NCBI GenBank assembly: GCA_026075535.2
Contig: AP026542.1
Location: 10,354,001 to 10,418,000, forward strand
Direction of reading: 5' to 3'
Source of the DNA: Tricholoma matsutake
Lineage: Eukaryota; Basidiomycota; Agaricomycetes; Agaricales; Tricholomataceae
Length of the DNA: 64,000 nucleotides
This document shows, in pieces, positions 43,850 through 54,827 of the stretch. The translations under genes and the position numbers were made by a program. The notes beneath the pieces were generated by a model that was not told where the DNA came from, ran no database searches, and saw nothing but the letters and a program-made list of their open reading frames with translations. The stretch's first letter is position 1. Each line of letters begins with the position of its first letter.

Positions 43850-46233
43850 GCAAAGCCATGATGACAAAGTTGTATTTCAAAACATTGATAGATGTTTTCT
43901 CAAGATGTTGAAGAGCTGCCAGTGGCATAGCATAAGCACCTGGAGACAATGTCATTTGTTACAGAATGTACATTGTGATTGCTGTTCAAATGGGTGTAAG
44001 CCTCTCAGCTGGCTTTTTATAATTCAAGATGTCACCTCTTTCATTGGAAAGATACTAGGATTTAGATTTAAAATCAACAAACCTGAGGTTCAGTAGCAAT
44101 TAGCAGAAAAGGTACCCCCATTAGGAGTATATCAATTTGTCAAACTTGAAAATACAAAATCATTCAATAAGTCCAAACATCCTGTGGGAAGAGGGCAACC
44201 ATTTGTAATTCCTGGTGGAGTCATAAAGCCATTTGTAATGGCAATTGTTAGTGATTATAATCTTGATGAAGTAGATAGTGTAGGCCTTTTGGATTATCCA
44301 ATATCACAGGGAGGTGTACATGCAATGGTCCAACTGAGTGCCTTGGTTCCTTATCTGTCTGTTTCAAACATTCATACAATAGCAAAGAGACACAACATCA
44401 AGCTAGGCTCAAATAGGACCAAAACTGAATTGCTTCATTGTTTTGAACACCATGATTGCCTGTCTTGCAACTTGTTCACCTCTGTGTTTAAAGTCATACC
44501 AATTAGGCATGTAAAACATAAGGAACAAGAACAACAACATAGAAGCCAGAAAAGAAAAAAAGCACTACAACAAAGTTCAGACATGTTTATGATACCTCAG
44601 AAAGAACAATCTCAAGAACAGGTTTTCCCTCCAAAACCATTGAATTCTGAGCTAAGTCATCAGATTATAAGTGGCTTTTGTGAGGGATCAACAACAGATT
44701 GTTTGGAATAAAAGGGATGTGCTGTGTGTGGCAGGCTTACACCAAAGAGAGAATTAAGAAAACTTAAGGTACTAAGCAGACAGTTACATGTACTGCAGTC
44801 ATATGGTGGGACAAGAAAACAGAGAAAAAAGGAAGATGCTCCAATTGAAAGCTTAACTGGTCCAATAATAGATGAAAAATGTGACTGCTGTTTGTTTATC
44901 CTGTAGAAGAGATATTTGTTTGGGTAAAGTCCCTCATTTTGCACTGGCAAACAGCTTATGGATTGGTAATATCCCTGAAGAATTGCAATGTCTTCGGTAT
45001 GTAGAGAGATTGTTAATCCAGAAAGTACGAGTTAATGGATGTTTTGTGAGAGTAGCATCTTCAGGACTAAGAAAAATGGTAACACATGCCATTGCATTTG
45101 AATTGCCAGTAGCAAAAGTTTACAACATTTTGCCTCCTCCAATTGGTGACCTTGATGAAGTATTGGCTGTACTGTTTACTGGCCCTTGTAAGCCTAATGG
45201 ACAGGAGTTTCAACATACTCCTTTGTTGGTTTGGAGAAAAGTTGTAGCTCATGCATTGGAATGGTTGAAACTGAATCATGTTGATTATGCTGATTTAAAG
45301 ATATCATATGAAGAACTTGAAAAATATCCAGAAGATATTCCCCCTGTTACTGTTGAATATAAGGAAGCACATACTAACAAGGTACCTGAGGGCACTAGCA
45401 TGTTTGACCAAACACTAGATGATGGAGTTGATGAAGGAGATTGTCCATTTGTTGTGCATGGCATTACTGGCAAACAGTTGTCTACAAAAACAGTTTCAAC
45501 TTTGAAGGGTGTAGCATCGAAGCATTGGAACAATCATGGTGCTGCATTAGCAGTTGGTCAAAGTGCAAATCCCCAATCAATTTATAACAATCCTAATCTG
45601 TATCCTCAAAATTTTCCTTGGTTGCTTCCATTTGGATATGTATCATGACAAATGATTTCAGATGGACACTGCATTTTCCTTTGTGGCTTTTAGTCATGAA
45701 CAAGTCAGAGCAACAACAAGAGGCTCCTTTTTGGTTGCAGAGACAAGTAAATTTCTAGTATTGCAGAACAATTGCTAAGTGTCAACCAAGATGTTTTAGC
45801 TGACATTGCCAAAAGAATGGTAAATGGTGAAACAGTAAAAGCAGCAAACAATGATGAAGAATTATGTTTTCAAGTTATCAGGGACCTTGATCATGTAGGT
45901 TCTCATGTACATGGGTCCATCTCAAGCAAAAAACATATGTGTAATGAGATATGGTCTTTGATTGCAAGGCTTGGAGCTCCATTGTGGTACATCACTCTTT
46001 CACCAGCTGACAACAGGCATCCTATTTGTTTATATTTTGCAGACACTAAGCAAGAATTTCATCCTTTTTCATTGGCTGAAGATGTCAGGTATTGTTTGAT
46101 TGCTGAAAATCCTATAGCAGGAGCTTCTTTTTTTGACTTTATGGCAAATTTTCAGAGCCAACCACTAATGAATCTGGGGTCAACTACTATGAAGACTTTG
46201 GGCCCAAGGAATTCATTGATCTCAATCAGATAA
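43850..46233 (+). pseudogene. Helitron-type Rep/helicase protein, N-terminal half
   Basis: From 44130 the frame shows VPPLGVYQFVKL-like sequence, a SAP-like helix pair (TIAKRHNIKLGSNRTKTELL), and CAVCGRLTPKRELRKL (44720). A frame change follows, then a long open block, 44872-45645, with ALANSLWIGNIPEELQ, VASSGLRKMVTHAIAFELPV, YNILPPPIGDLDEVLAVLFT and CPFVVHGITGKQLSTK, which resembles the domain preceding the Helitron helicase-like region. After stops near 45650-45770 comes the Helitron helicase-like N domain (CFQVIRDLDHVGSHVHGSIS; IARLGAPLWYITLSPADNRH; CLIAENPIAGASFFDFM). The HUH nuclease and the Pif1-like helicase that should follow are missing, so the element is truncated at about 46233. 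Confidence 0.85.
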
Positions 46234-46380
46234 AATGTATAGTTGGATGGATTAAGGTCCATAGCAAGTGGTCCATTATTGACCATAGTAAACTACTAGC
46301 ACAGGCCATAGATAATTAAATTTCTGTCTTGCTCATAATTCTGACACATACTTTTAACACTTCCAACCATTATATGATGA

Positions 46381-46560
46381 ATGATCACTAGCGAGGCCCT
46401 TTTCATTGAAGGACTAAATCATTTCTTCACCCATCTCTTCACATGTCCAGAATTACCTCCAACTGCCACTCATGCACATGTGAAGCTGCTATACTTCATT
46501 GCATATGCTCTACATCACACCAAACTTCATGCCTGTGTTACCAAACTTGTGAACTGTGTC
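46381..46560 (+). pseudogene. Captured fragment of a PCL/PHO80-like cyclin
   Basis: A short frame carries HFFTHLFTCPELPPTATHAH and KLLYFIAYALHHTKLHACVT. I recognise this as the start of the cyclin N box in basidiomycete PCL-type (CDK-partner) cyclins, from memory of the family. The rest of the cyclin box is absent; after about 46540 the sequence no longer fits. It lies 150 bases after a truncated Helitron protein, a usual place for captured host exons. 46234-46380 shows nothing else. Confidence 0.6.
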
Positions 46561-46678
46561 AGTCCTACTTGTCAACATGACATGCATGATCCTGCAACAC
46601 TTTGGGAAACATCCTAAGAGGTGTAAAAAAACAACACCCCACTCATCCCCTAGATGTCAGAAAATCACATACAGAAAC

Positions 46679-47104
46679 TATAAGGGCAACCTAAGCCTCT
46701 AGCAAAGGGAAATCTGAAGTTAAAATTATACTACATAATACAGGGATTGGGGGCGCACCTAGCAAAGGGAAATCCGAAGAGAAAACTCTAAGGATCCCCT
46801 TGCTGATGCCCAGTATATGTGAAGACGACAAAAATCAAATATAACCTAAAAATAGAAAAAGGCGGAGATAGGCGGATCAAGGCCGCCAAATGACATCATA
46901 CCAAGGGGTATGTGTCGGAAGGGGTACTCCGCCTCTAAATATAAAAGTGTCAACATATACAAACATGATAGCAAGGGAAAATTAGTAATAAAATCCGGAA
47001 AAATCATAGAAAATGAAGAATAGAAGAAAATGAGGTGGGGAAAAATATGGGACGAACATAAAAAATAGGAAAAACACACAGGGCACCCCCCTAGTCCCCT
47101 TACA
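46679..47104 (-). repeat. Single Gypsy family A LTR at a rearrangement junction
   Basis: 426 bp, near identical to the LTRs of copies 1 and 2. Left flank gaaac (46674-46678), right flank atatc (47105-47109). The flanks do not match each other: gaaac is the complement of gtttc before the LTR at 58379, and atatc is the flank left of 23687. It is thus a hybrid of two insertions rather than a simple solo LTR. Confidence 0.93.
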
Positions 47105-48192
47105 ATATCATTCGTATGGGCCCATTTCCCTGTATTATTTTAGGATGGGCCCATACACATTTTTGTAGCTCATGGGGTTCTAGAATAACCGGTGCTGGTC
47201 ATTCACTTAGCTCTTGACTTGGATGCTTATCACCACAAGTGACTTTATCACTACCGGCACCGGTCACTACAATGTTTATCTTTTCCTACATAGACAACTT
47301 GTTAAGTGTCAAGGTGCTCCCTAACCTGATTCCGCACATCCTCTAGAATAACCAGCACTGGTCATTCACTTAGCTCTTGACTTGGATGCTTATCGCCACA
47401 AGTGACTTTATCACTACCGGCACCGGTCACCTTTTCGCTCCTGGTGCCAGGCACTTTTCACTACCAGCACCAGTCACTACAATGTACTGATTTTGCATAT
47501 ATCCTTATCCTCCCACATTCCTACAGCATACAGCATGTCACCAGTCCTTTGTTTGTTATCCATGTTCTAGTGCACACTGGCCGCGATTAGCATACAAGTC
47601 TTTTAAGAACTATGTGCATGACCGGTGCCCACTTTATCTTTTCCTAAATAGATGACTTAAAACAGTATGGGCCCCCACAACTATAGCATACAGGACTTGA
47701 ATTACTGCTGCTATTACAATACAAATCTTTTAAGAGCTATGTGGATCACCTGCGCCAACTTTATCTTTTTCTGGCACCGAGAGATGCACTGAAGTCGTGT
47801 GGGCCCATACTGTTTTCCTTTTACTGTCATGGGCCCACCCGATCATTCCATCGGGCATATTATTCATATGGGCCCATTTCCCTGCATTATGTTAGGATGG
47901 GCCCATACACATTTTCTTAGCTCATACAGTAACTGGTGCTGGTCATTCACTTAGCTCCACTGTTATGCTTATGGCCGCTGGTGACTTTATCACTACCAGC
48001 GTTGGTCACTTCAATGTACGTTTGTTGTATCTATCCTTGTAGCCTCCTTCCACATTCCTACAGCATGATGAATTCAATATATACCTTATACTCCATCTAT
48101 TAATGAAGCAACTATGCATATATTGATCAAAATATATACACAAATAGGCATAGTATAAAAAATATTGTTATTTATTATCCAAGGTAGAAGAA
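47105..48192. repeat. KDZ spacer with repeated tgggcccat and CACCGGT motifs
   Basis: No gene was seen. Repeats: 47191-47343 is an inverted copy of the gene A 3' end; 47201-47270 and 47362-47430 are direct copies (agctcttgacttggatgctt); 47118-47175 and 47868-47926 are direct copies (atgggcccatttccctg). 47800-47890 is an uninterrupted paralogue of the site split between 23686 and 47105. The palindrome-like actaccggcaccggtcact recurs. Confidence 0.75.
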
Positions 48193-49991
48193 TTATGCCG
48201 GGGGTGTTGATGATTTCGAAATCAGAATGGTGATATCTGGCAGGAGGGGGTGCTTTGGCATATCGTGTTTTGATATTGGATCCAGGGAGGTCGAAGTTGC
48301 ACATCTGTTGCCAAAAGAGGTGGCATCAGGGATCACCAATGTAGCTGTGGTCATAATATTGGGAACAGGTGATGGTGGGGAGTGAATGGATTCACGCAAA
48401 TGGGCTGGATTGACAAACATTGATGACTTCGGGAGATGGATTGTCAACGGCGCCATGGCATCTGCATTCCGTGGATCTTTGCCTTCTGATTCCTCCTCGG
48501 AGCTTCCCTCGTTCTCCAATTCGGCCAGCTGCTTGTTCGTCGCCGCCAATTGACCATGCAACATGAAAACCTCCTGCTTCATCTTCTCCAACTCCATCCC
48601 ATTCCTCAACCCCCTCATCTCAGCCTCCAGCACCGGAATGCTCACCAGCACCTTTTCTCTCAACTCACCCATCTCAGCCTCCAATGCCGGAATCCTCACT
48701 GTCATCTTTTCCTTCAATGTGTTCAGGACTTCCATGTATCCACGCAACATGAGGCTTTCCTTATCCAATTTCCTTTGATTTTCTGCCAAGACTGATACGA
48801 GCGTGCGGAGGTCTTGGAGCTCCCATTGTAAACCACTGATGGTGGGCATGCGATTGGGATGGGTGACATGACCTGGTGGCAGTGGCGCAGGAAGCGTAGT
48901 GTCAATGGATTGGGGGATCACAAGGCTGGTTGATGGGACAGGCTTGGGGGTTGGTATATGGTCGGAGATGTGTGAGGTTGAGGGGATGGGGGCTGGCATG
49001 ACGGGGATGTACTCATCTGACTCACCAGCAGTGTCTGCTGCCCGGCGTTTTCTCTTTGGTGCCATTCTCAGTTGTTCACTTTCCTCTGCCTTCACCTTTT
49101 TCTTCCCAATGACCTTTTTTCTCCCCTTGAGCTCCCCTGCCACTATCAATTCATCCCGCTGTGCTGTACGCAATGCTGTATACGAGCATTTCGTCTTGCC
49201 CTTGTGGCACATCATGCAAGCAATCTGGATGCCCGTCATTCGGCAGGTTGTCAGGCCCCTCAAACTGCAGGTGTCGCACAGAGCAGTGGGCCATTCCCCA
49301 ACAGACCTCCATATATCATCTTCAGGTAGAGCAGGAGTGGCCGTCATGATTGGGAGGTTGGCGTGGATGAATGGTGGCTCTTTCGTGATGTTGCTGTCCT
49401 CTGTTTCAGGTGGCACCAGCTGTGGCGACACCTTTCGGCATTTCGATTGAGGTGGAGCCAGGTGTTCTATGACCTTCTTTTCCTTGCCCTTGCCCTTGCC
49501 CTTGCCCTTGCCCTTGCCCTTGCTCTGGGCTCTTGCAGCTGCTTCTGGTTGGTTGGTCTGAGCCTCCGGTGTTGCAGTGGTGGGAATGGGTGCAGACACA
49601 GCGACGAGTGATGTGGCTGCAGAACCAGGAGCAACGATGGGTGGCATAGCCGCAGTGGGGATTTCTGGGAGAGTACTGCTTGGCGCAGCGACAGGCAAAG
49701 GTTGACAAATATATATGCTCCAGTCAATGGATTCCCAAGGTGCTGGGCCAGACTTATCCCACTGATGGAGTACTTTGAAAACATGTTTGAGGAACGGCAT
49801 CATCGCCACTTCCTTTGCCAACACCTTTTGCCTATAATCCAACTTCAAAGCCTTCTTAGAAAGATTCATAGGACATAATAAAAATCACACACCAACTTGC
49901 CCAACATGGATTTCAAATCCACGGTCATCCGAGTACCATCCAAAAATGTATTGAGGGCACGCTCCATGGATTCGGTGTGCTGAGAAGACAT
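48193..49991 (-). CDS. Cargo gene D: cysteine-cluster, coiled-coil nuclear-type protein
   Basis: A 558-residue open frame ends at 48193 and starts MNLSKKALKLDYRQKVL at 49869. A preceding minus-strand frame (MSSQHTESMERALNTFLDGT from 49991, to DFYYVL) looks like the true N-terminus and is offset by an ATGA overlap at 49866-49869, so a small indel or a second start decides the length. Features in order: a conserved helical N-terminus, a Pro/Ala-rich part, a KG repeat of seven units (about 49480-49520), a basic stretch, a cysteine cluster (CDTCSLRGLTTC ... CMMCHKGKTKCSY), a basic KGRKKVIGKKKVK segment, then a long coiled coil (LRTLVSVLAENQRKLDKESL to KQLAELENEGSS) and an acidic, Ser-rich tail. 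The spacing recalls fungal zinc clusters. DNA binding is inferred. It diverges from gene E. Confidence 0.75.
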
Positions 49992-50110
49992 GATAAAACC
50001 ATTTGTACTTAGGGTGGATGCAGTTGATGGCGTCAATAAATGCAATGTCAGTTTCAACTTCCATATTCAAAATTCACGTGACTGTGTTTGTTGATCAATT
50101 TTTGCATCTT
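49992..50110. promoter_or_regulatory. Shared intergenic region of divergent genes D and E
   Basis: Only about 119 bases separate the likely starts of D (49991, minus) and E (50111, plus). Any promoter here would have to serve both directions. I see no definite TATA or operator motif; the call rests on layout. Confidence 0.4.
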
Positions 50111-51592
50111 ATGGAATATTCAGGCAGCTCATCAGTAAACTTGCCAAATTTGCCACCAACAAGTATGCCCACTCTGGACCTCGATGCCTTTTATATTCCT
50201 GGTAGTCCTGATTCACCAGTGGTGGATATAAATAATCTGCACCTGGCCACTGTTCATATTCCTGAATGTCCTGATTCACCAGTGGTGGATGGTATTCTTC
50301 ATTTCTCCATACCACGTTCATCGATACATTCCCCATTTGCTTTTGATATTTCTGAAGCAGCTGCAGATATTATCCATTTGGCAACCCCACCCACCAAAAA
50401 TTCCCAATCTTTTGACTTGGATGCATTTCGCATTCCTGGTAGTCCCGACTCACCCACAGTGATCACCATTCATTTGACATCATCGCTGCCACACCATGAC
50501 CTAGATCTCTTTCATATTCCTGACTTGCTGGCTGCCGATGCGTTTTATCTTCCTGGTAGTCCTGACTCGCCGGTGGCAACCAGCACTGTTCATTTGACAT
50601 TATCACCAGCACACCATGACTGAGACATGTTTCATATTCCTGACTCGCTGGCCACTGATGCATCTTATATTCCTGGTAGTCCTGAGCCAGTGGTGAGCAC
50701 CACTGCTCATTTGACTTTGTTGCCGGCACACCATGACCTAGACATGTTTCATATTCCTGACTCGCCGGCCGCCGATGCATTTGATATTCCTGGTAGTCCT
50801 GAGTCACTGGTGGTGAGCACCACTGCTCATTTGACATCATCCCTGGCACACAATGACATGAACATGTTTCATATTCCTGACTCACCAGGCACAGATTGTT
50901 CTGGAGTTGATTTTGGAGCCCCAATGCTGCTACATACTCATACCATTGACCCAGACACCTTTTATATTCCTGGCAGTCCTAATCATTTGGCAACACCGCC
51001 ATCACAATTACAAATGGTGGACACTCTTGAGATCCCTGCCAGTGTTGACATGCCAGATGTGGACAGTGCACACTTCTGGTTTACTGAGGTGACTGAAGGT
51101 AGTGACATGGAGCTCAATGTCTCTATGGCCTATATCAAACCTGTGCTGGATCATGTCACCCTGACATTGTCCTTGCCTGGATCTTCTCATAGTTCAATAT
51201 TGACACAGAGAGATTCAGATGAGGTCCATTCCCCCCCTGGCTCTCCCCAAAATGTTCCTCAGCGCACCATCCACCTTTCGTTACCCAGCCACATTCATCC
51301 AGTATTCCCAGGTTGTACTCCATCAACACCGGCGACATCCCAGCAGGCCCCCCAAGTAAGTCCTGAACTTTGGCCGGGAGCTGCTGAATAATGATTGTAG
51401 GAGATTTTGACTTATTCTGATGCTGTTGAACACAGCTACCGCGAGGCCGTCAAGATGGTGAAGTCCAACATTGCAGTAAACCATGCCCTTCACCGGCAGC
51501 TTGCCACCCTTGATGAGGCAATGTGCCAGATGGCCCAATTAATGCAGCAGAAGTACAGGACAATGATGAATTCTTTACCAAGGACATCGTAA
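50111..51592 (+). CDS. Cargo gene E: IPGSPDSP-repeat protein with helical C-terminus
   Basis: The start MEYSGSSSVNLPNLPP at 50111 is chosen because the repeats begin right after it; the frame is open further upstream to 50003. At least seven imperfect units of about 40 residues follow, each with HIPDSPAADAFYIPGSP-like cores and STTAHLTLSPAHHD-like spacers (about 123-bp DNA period between 50500 and 50880). One in-frame TGA at 50621-50623 falls where the repeat has Leu or similar. A 45-bp GT...AG intron at 51356-51400 joins the last exon, which is helical (HSYREAVKMVKSNIAVNHAL; QMAQLMQQKYRTMM) and ends at 51592. The many Ser-Pro pairs could be phosphorylation sites (inference). No family was recognised. 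Confidence 0.65.
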
Positions 51593-51937
51593 AATTATCA
51601 CTAGCAACTTCTTTCATTTTGCTTAATGTATATGTCAACCATGCTAGCTGGCACCATTTTTTGGCAATTACAATCTTTTCAGTAATTACCAGCGGTGAGA
51701 ATCATTGCCCGTGAAGGGTAGACCATATTTTTCTAGCAATTACTGGCGGCGATTGTTGCTGCTGGTGCTATAATTCTATTCACTGGGCCCACATGGATCA
51801 AGCAATTACCACTAGTAATAATCATTGCCAGTGCCATTGTAGTAAAATGGTGACCATGCTAGCCAGTGCCGTGAGTCAGATGTTACTGCCACTGAGAATC
51901 TTTCAGCAATTACCACCAGGAAGAATCATCGCTGGCA
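51593..51937. repeat. Spacer with repeated agcaattaccac motifs
   Basis: No gene was seen. The phrase gcaattac(c/t) followed by a short GC-rich word and aatcattgcc recurs about five times (51664, 51735, 51803, 51905 and nearby). This looks like a degenerate short tandem array next to the subterminal repeat. Confidence 0.5.
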
Positions 51938-52086
51938 GTGAATCTGTATACTGGGCCCACATGGATGCATCACACCCTCGGCCCACACAAGTCTTTCCTG
52001 CTATGGGCCCAATCCGCTACTGACAGATCTATCGTCATTTTGCAGAAATCCACTGGACGGATGTATCATTGATTTCTACTGAATAG
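51938..52086 (-). repeat. Subterminal inverted repeat of the KDZ element, right copy
   Basis: 149 bp, inverted partner of 8192-8340 with the same length and no net indels. Directly after it, 52087-52200 is dense in AACTG/CAGTTA words (accagttatgaccagttatg), matching similar words at 8113-8191 and 54880-54930. Confidence 0.85.
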
Positions 52087-52847
52087 GCTGCCATAACTGC
52101 ACCCTAGGCAGGGTTAACTGTAACTGAACTGTCATTGACCGGTTACATACAGTTAGGTAACCAGTTATGACCAGTTATGACCAGTTTTTGTATACAATAT
52201 AAAAAACTATTCAATTTTGATAAAGAGGGGTGTCTTATCCCAGTGAATTAAGGTAACTAATGAGTGCTTAGAGATTGGCAGGGGTAACTCTTGTGGATTT
52301 TCATTGTTACCCTTACCCCAGGGTATAGAGAGTATTCAATACCCTTGGGGGTATGATGCAAGGGTTTATTTCAAATAGTTTCCTGATGATGCTCAAACAT
52401 GGTCCTATCCATTTTTAGTAATTATCTGAGCTTTTAGCATGTTGAAAAGCACAAGGTAGTAGTCTAGTACTGTCTTTAGGAGAATACCTTTGCCTGAATA
52501 ATGCAATAGGCTGGGACCATAGAGGAAACAACCCAACTTGCACAGCAAAGAGTGGTCAGAGAGGTCATCAAGTTTCATAAGGGTTACTATACTGATGTCA
52601 TGGGTGGTTAACATCTTCTAAAGTCTGATTCTGTATACCCTTGTACCCTCCTCAGGGGTAAGAGTATGTAGAGGGTAGGAAAGTTTATACCCTTACCCTT
52701 ACCCTCATGTACCCTTTGCCCATATCCCCAGGGGTATGTAAACCCTTGCTAGTCACTATGAGTGCTTGGATGCTATTTTATGCAAGTTGATAGAATATAC
52801 TACAATATTATAATTTAGGTTCACTGTGAAACTGAGTCAGGCATTGT
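52087..52847. other. Subterminal region, no gene seen
   Basis: 52087-52200 carries AACTGG-type words. 52240-52750 has recurrent acccttaccc/aggggtatgg runs in both orientations. No gene or RNA was recognised. Confidence 0.45.
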
Positions 52848-53725
52848 AGCACTGTAATTCAGTACTTCCTGGACAGTAACATTCATAAATTCAGATTCTA
52901 CACTGTGTATAATATAGTACACAGTCCCAAAAGCACTAGTTGAATGGTGCAGCCATTATGCTATAGCAACCACCCTTCCTCCTCCTGCCTCTCAAAAACC
53001 CATAGCATCATAACTCAGTAATTCAGCAACTGTTCCTTTCGTAAACTTGGATTCGACATTAAGTATAATATATCCATGTTGCAACAACTGCACTAGTTGA
53101 ATGGTGCAGCTGTTATTTTATACTAGCTACACCTTTCTCCTCTCCCTCTCAAAAACTCGTAGCATCATAACTCAATAATGCTGTCACGGTTCCTTTCATA
53201 AATTTGAATTCAACACTACATATAGTATTTCAACATCTTCCCAAATGCACTAGTTAAACGGTCCAGCAATTATTTTATACCAACCACCCCTTCCTCCTCA
53301 TCTCTCCCAAAAACTCGCAGCACTATAATTCAATAATGCAGTGACCAATCCTTTTGTAAACTTGGATTCCACAGTATCTGTAGCATATATACACTGTCCT
53401 AAGAGCACTAATTAAATGGTGCAGCCATTACTCTATAACATCCCCCTTCCTCCTTGTTCCTCTCAAAAGCCCGCAGCACTATAGTTCACTAACGCCATAA
53501 CCAATCCTTTTGTAGACTTGGATTTAACACTGTGTATACTATATATATGCTGTCCCCCAAGTACGAGCTGAATGGTTTGGCCATTATGTTATAACACCCA
53601 CCCCTTCCTCCTCATTTCTCTCAAAAATGCCGAGCACTGTAAATGAATAATGCTACAGTGAATCATTTCATAAACTGGTGTTCTACACTGCATATAGCAT
53701 GTCTACATCTGCCCAAAAGCACTAG
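52848..53725. repeat. 157-bp tandem satellite, about 5.5 copies
   Basis: Units begin with agca(t/c) at 52848, 53004, 53161, 53319, 53475 and 53633, a spacing of 156-158 bp. Each holds a (c)ataaactcaataat-like start, a ttcctttcgtaaacttggat-like block, gcactagttgaatggtgcag, and a pyrimidine block cacccttcctcctc. Units differ by many substitutions but few indels. It lies inside the KDZ element between the subterminal repeat and the right end. Confidence 0.9.
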
Positions 53726-53897
53726 GAAAATAGTACAATGGTTCATGTAAAAATACTTGTGTGAGTACTTGCACCTGCAAAAACTGGTACTACACTGCCC
53801 ATCACAGACAAATGTAGATCACTGACTACAACTGGTTACAGTCAGTTATCACCTGTTATCCATCACACATCAATTTGCATAACCACAACTGACTCTC
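53726..53897. other. KDZ right subterminal sequence
   Basis: This short stretch holds further AACTGGTTA/CAGTTAT words (53825-53890) and ends with the target duplication actctc (53892-53897) of the next element. No gene was seen. Confidence 0.5.
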
Positions 53898-54827
53898 TCA
53901 AGGGGGTAGCGGAATGGTAATTTTTCATATGACATTGGTATTTTTTTCATGGCCCTTGAACCCCCCTCCTGCCATATATGATATATTTTTGTCACGTGCA
54001 CATGTTATTCTCCAAATTATTCATCAATAATATTACCTAATATATTTCTAAAAGCTCTGCTGGCGAGTCTTTTGCCATCGTTGAACATTGATGTATGTTC
54101 TCGACATATCCTGCCCCCATCTCTCTCGGTGGATGCCAAGCCTTTCCCAGCAGTGGTGCTCTGCTGTCCTTCATGCATCATGATTGTGGGCAGATGCAAA
54201 CATCAATGAAGCAGTCAATACTTATTACTCAGGGTTTCTCTCAACAATGCCTCTTCCCTCTTCCCTCCTCCCTCTACCACTGGTCCCACATGGATACCAT
54301 GACTGACTCCATGGCAGCAAATGATGAACATGAGCTGCTGGCACACAAAATGGGCCTAAACAATGCTATCATCATTTGGGCCCCAGGTAAGTTTTTTGGT
54401 GTTTGTTTCTTGTCTTTTTTGCTTTGACTAACTTATGTTTTCATTCTTACAGATTTTCACTGTGTGATAATGACACAATGATCCCCAAGCGACGGTCAAC
54501 AGTGATGGGGACAACAATGAGGGAGAGATGACACCCTGGATGACCCACCTGTCACCATCACTGCAAGTCCATACTTGGGTGGTGGATTGTGCAGTATGAC
54601 ACCGATGCCAGGAGGACAACATTGGAGGGCAACAACAATGAAATATGGCACTGGAGAAGGTGGTGGAGTCGAGTACAGATGTAAGGGATGGCGAGGATTG
54701 GCTTAGAATAAGCCTACCCTAGGGTCCTGTAGCTGACAGCATTGTAGATATCACCATGGTAATAAAAAAAAATTCAGCCATTCCCCCCTATGTCTGGTGT
54801 GGGATTCCCATTCTGCCACCCCCTTGG
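53898..54827. mobile_element. TIR element, family TCAAGGGGGTGGCGGAA, copy 1
   Basis: 930 bp. The left end is TCAAGGGGGTAGCGGAATGG; the right end is the complement of CCATTCTGCCACCCCCTTGG. A perfect 6-bp duplication, actctc, flanks it (53892-53897 and 54828-54833). The same termini occur at 55683-56767. It contains a gtaagt...ttacag phrase near 54386-54453 that resembles 19790-19870, but no transposase. It is non-autonomous and its superfamily is unknown. Confidence 0.88.

Noticed and set aside
46679..47104. Ordinary solo LTR
   Set aside because: Its two flanks differ and each pairs with a different distant LTR flank.
49406..49784. Minus-strand frames with GQGQGQ or ARARAR runs
   Set aside because: They are other-frame readings of the KG repeat of gene D.
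50463..50924. Minus-strand frame of 153 residues with repeats
   Set aside because: It is the antisense of the gene E repeat units.
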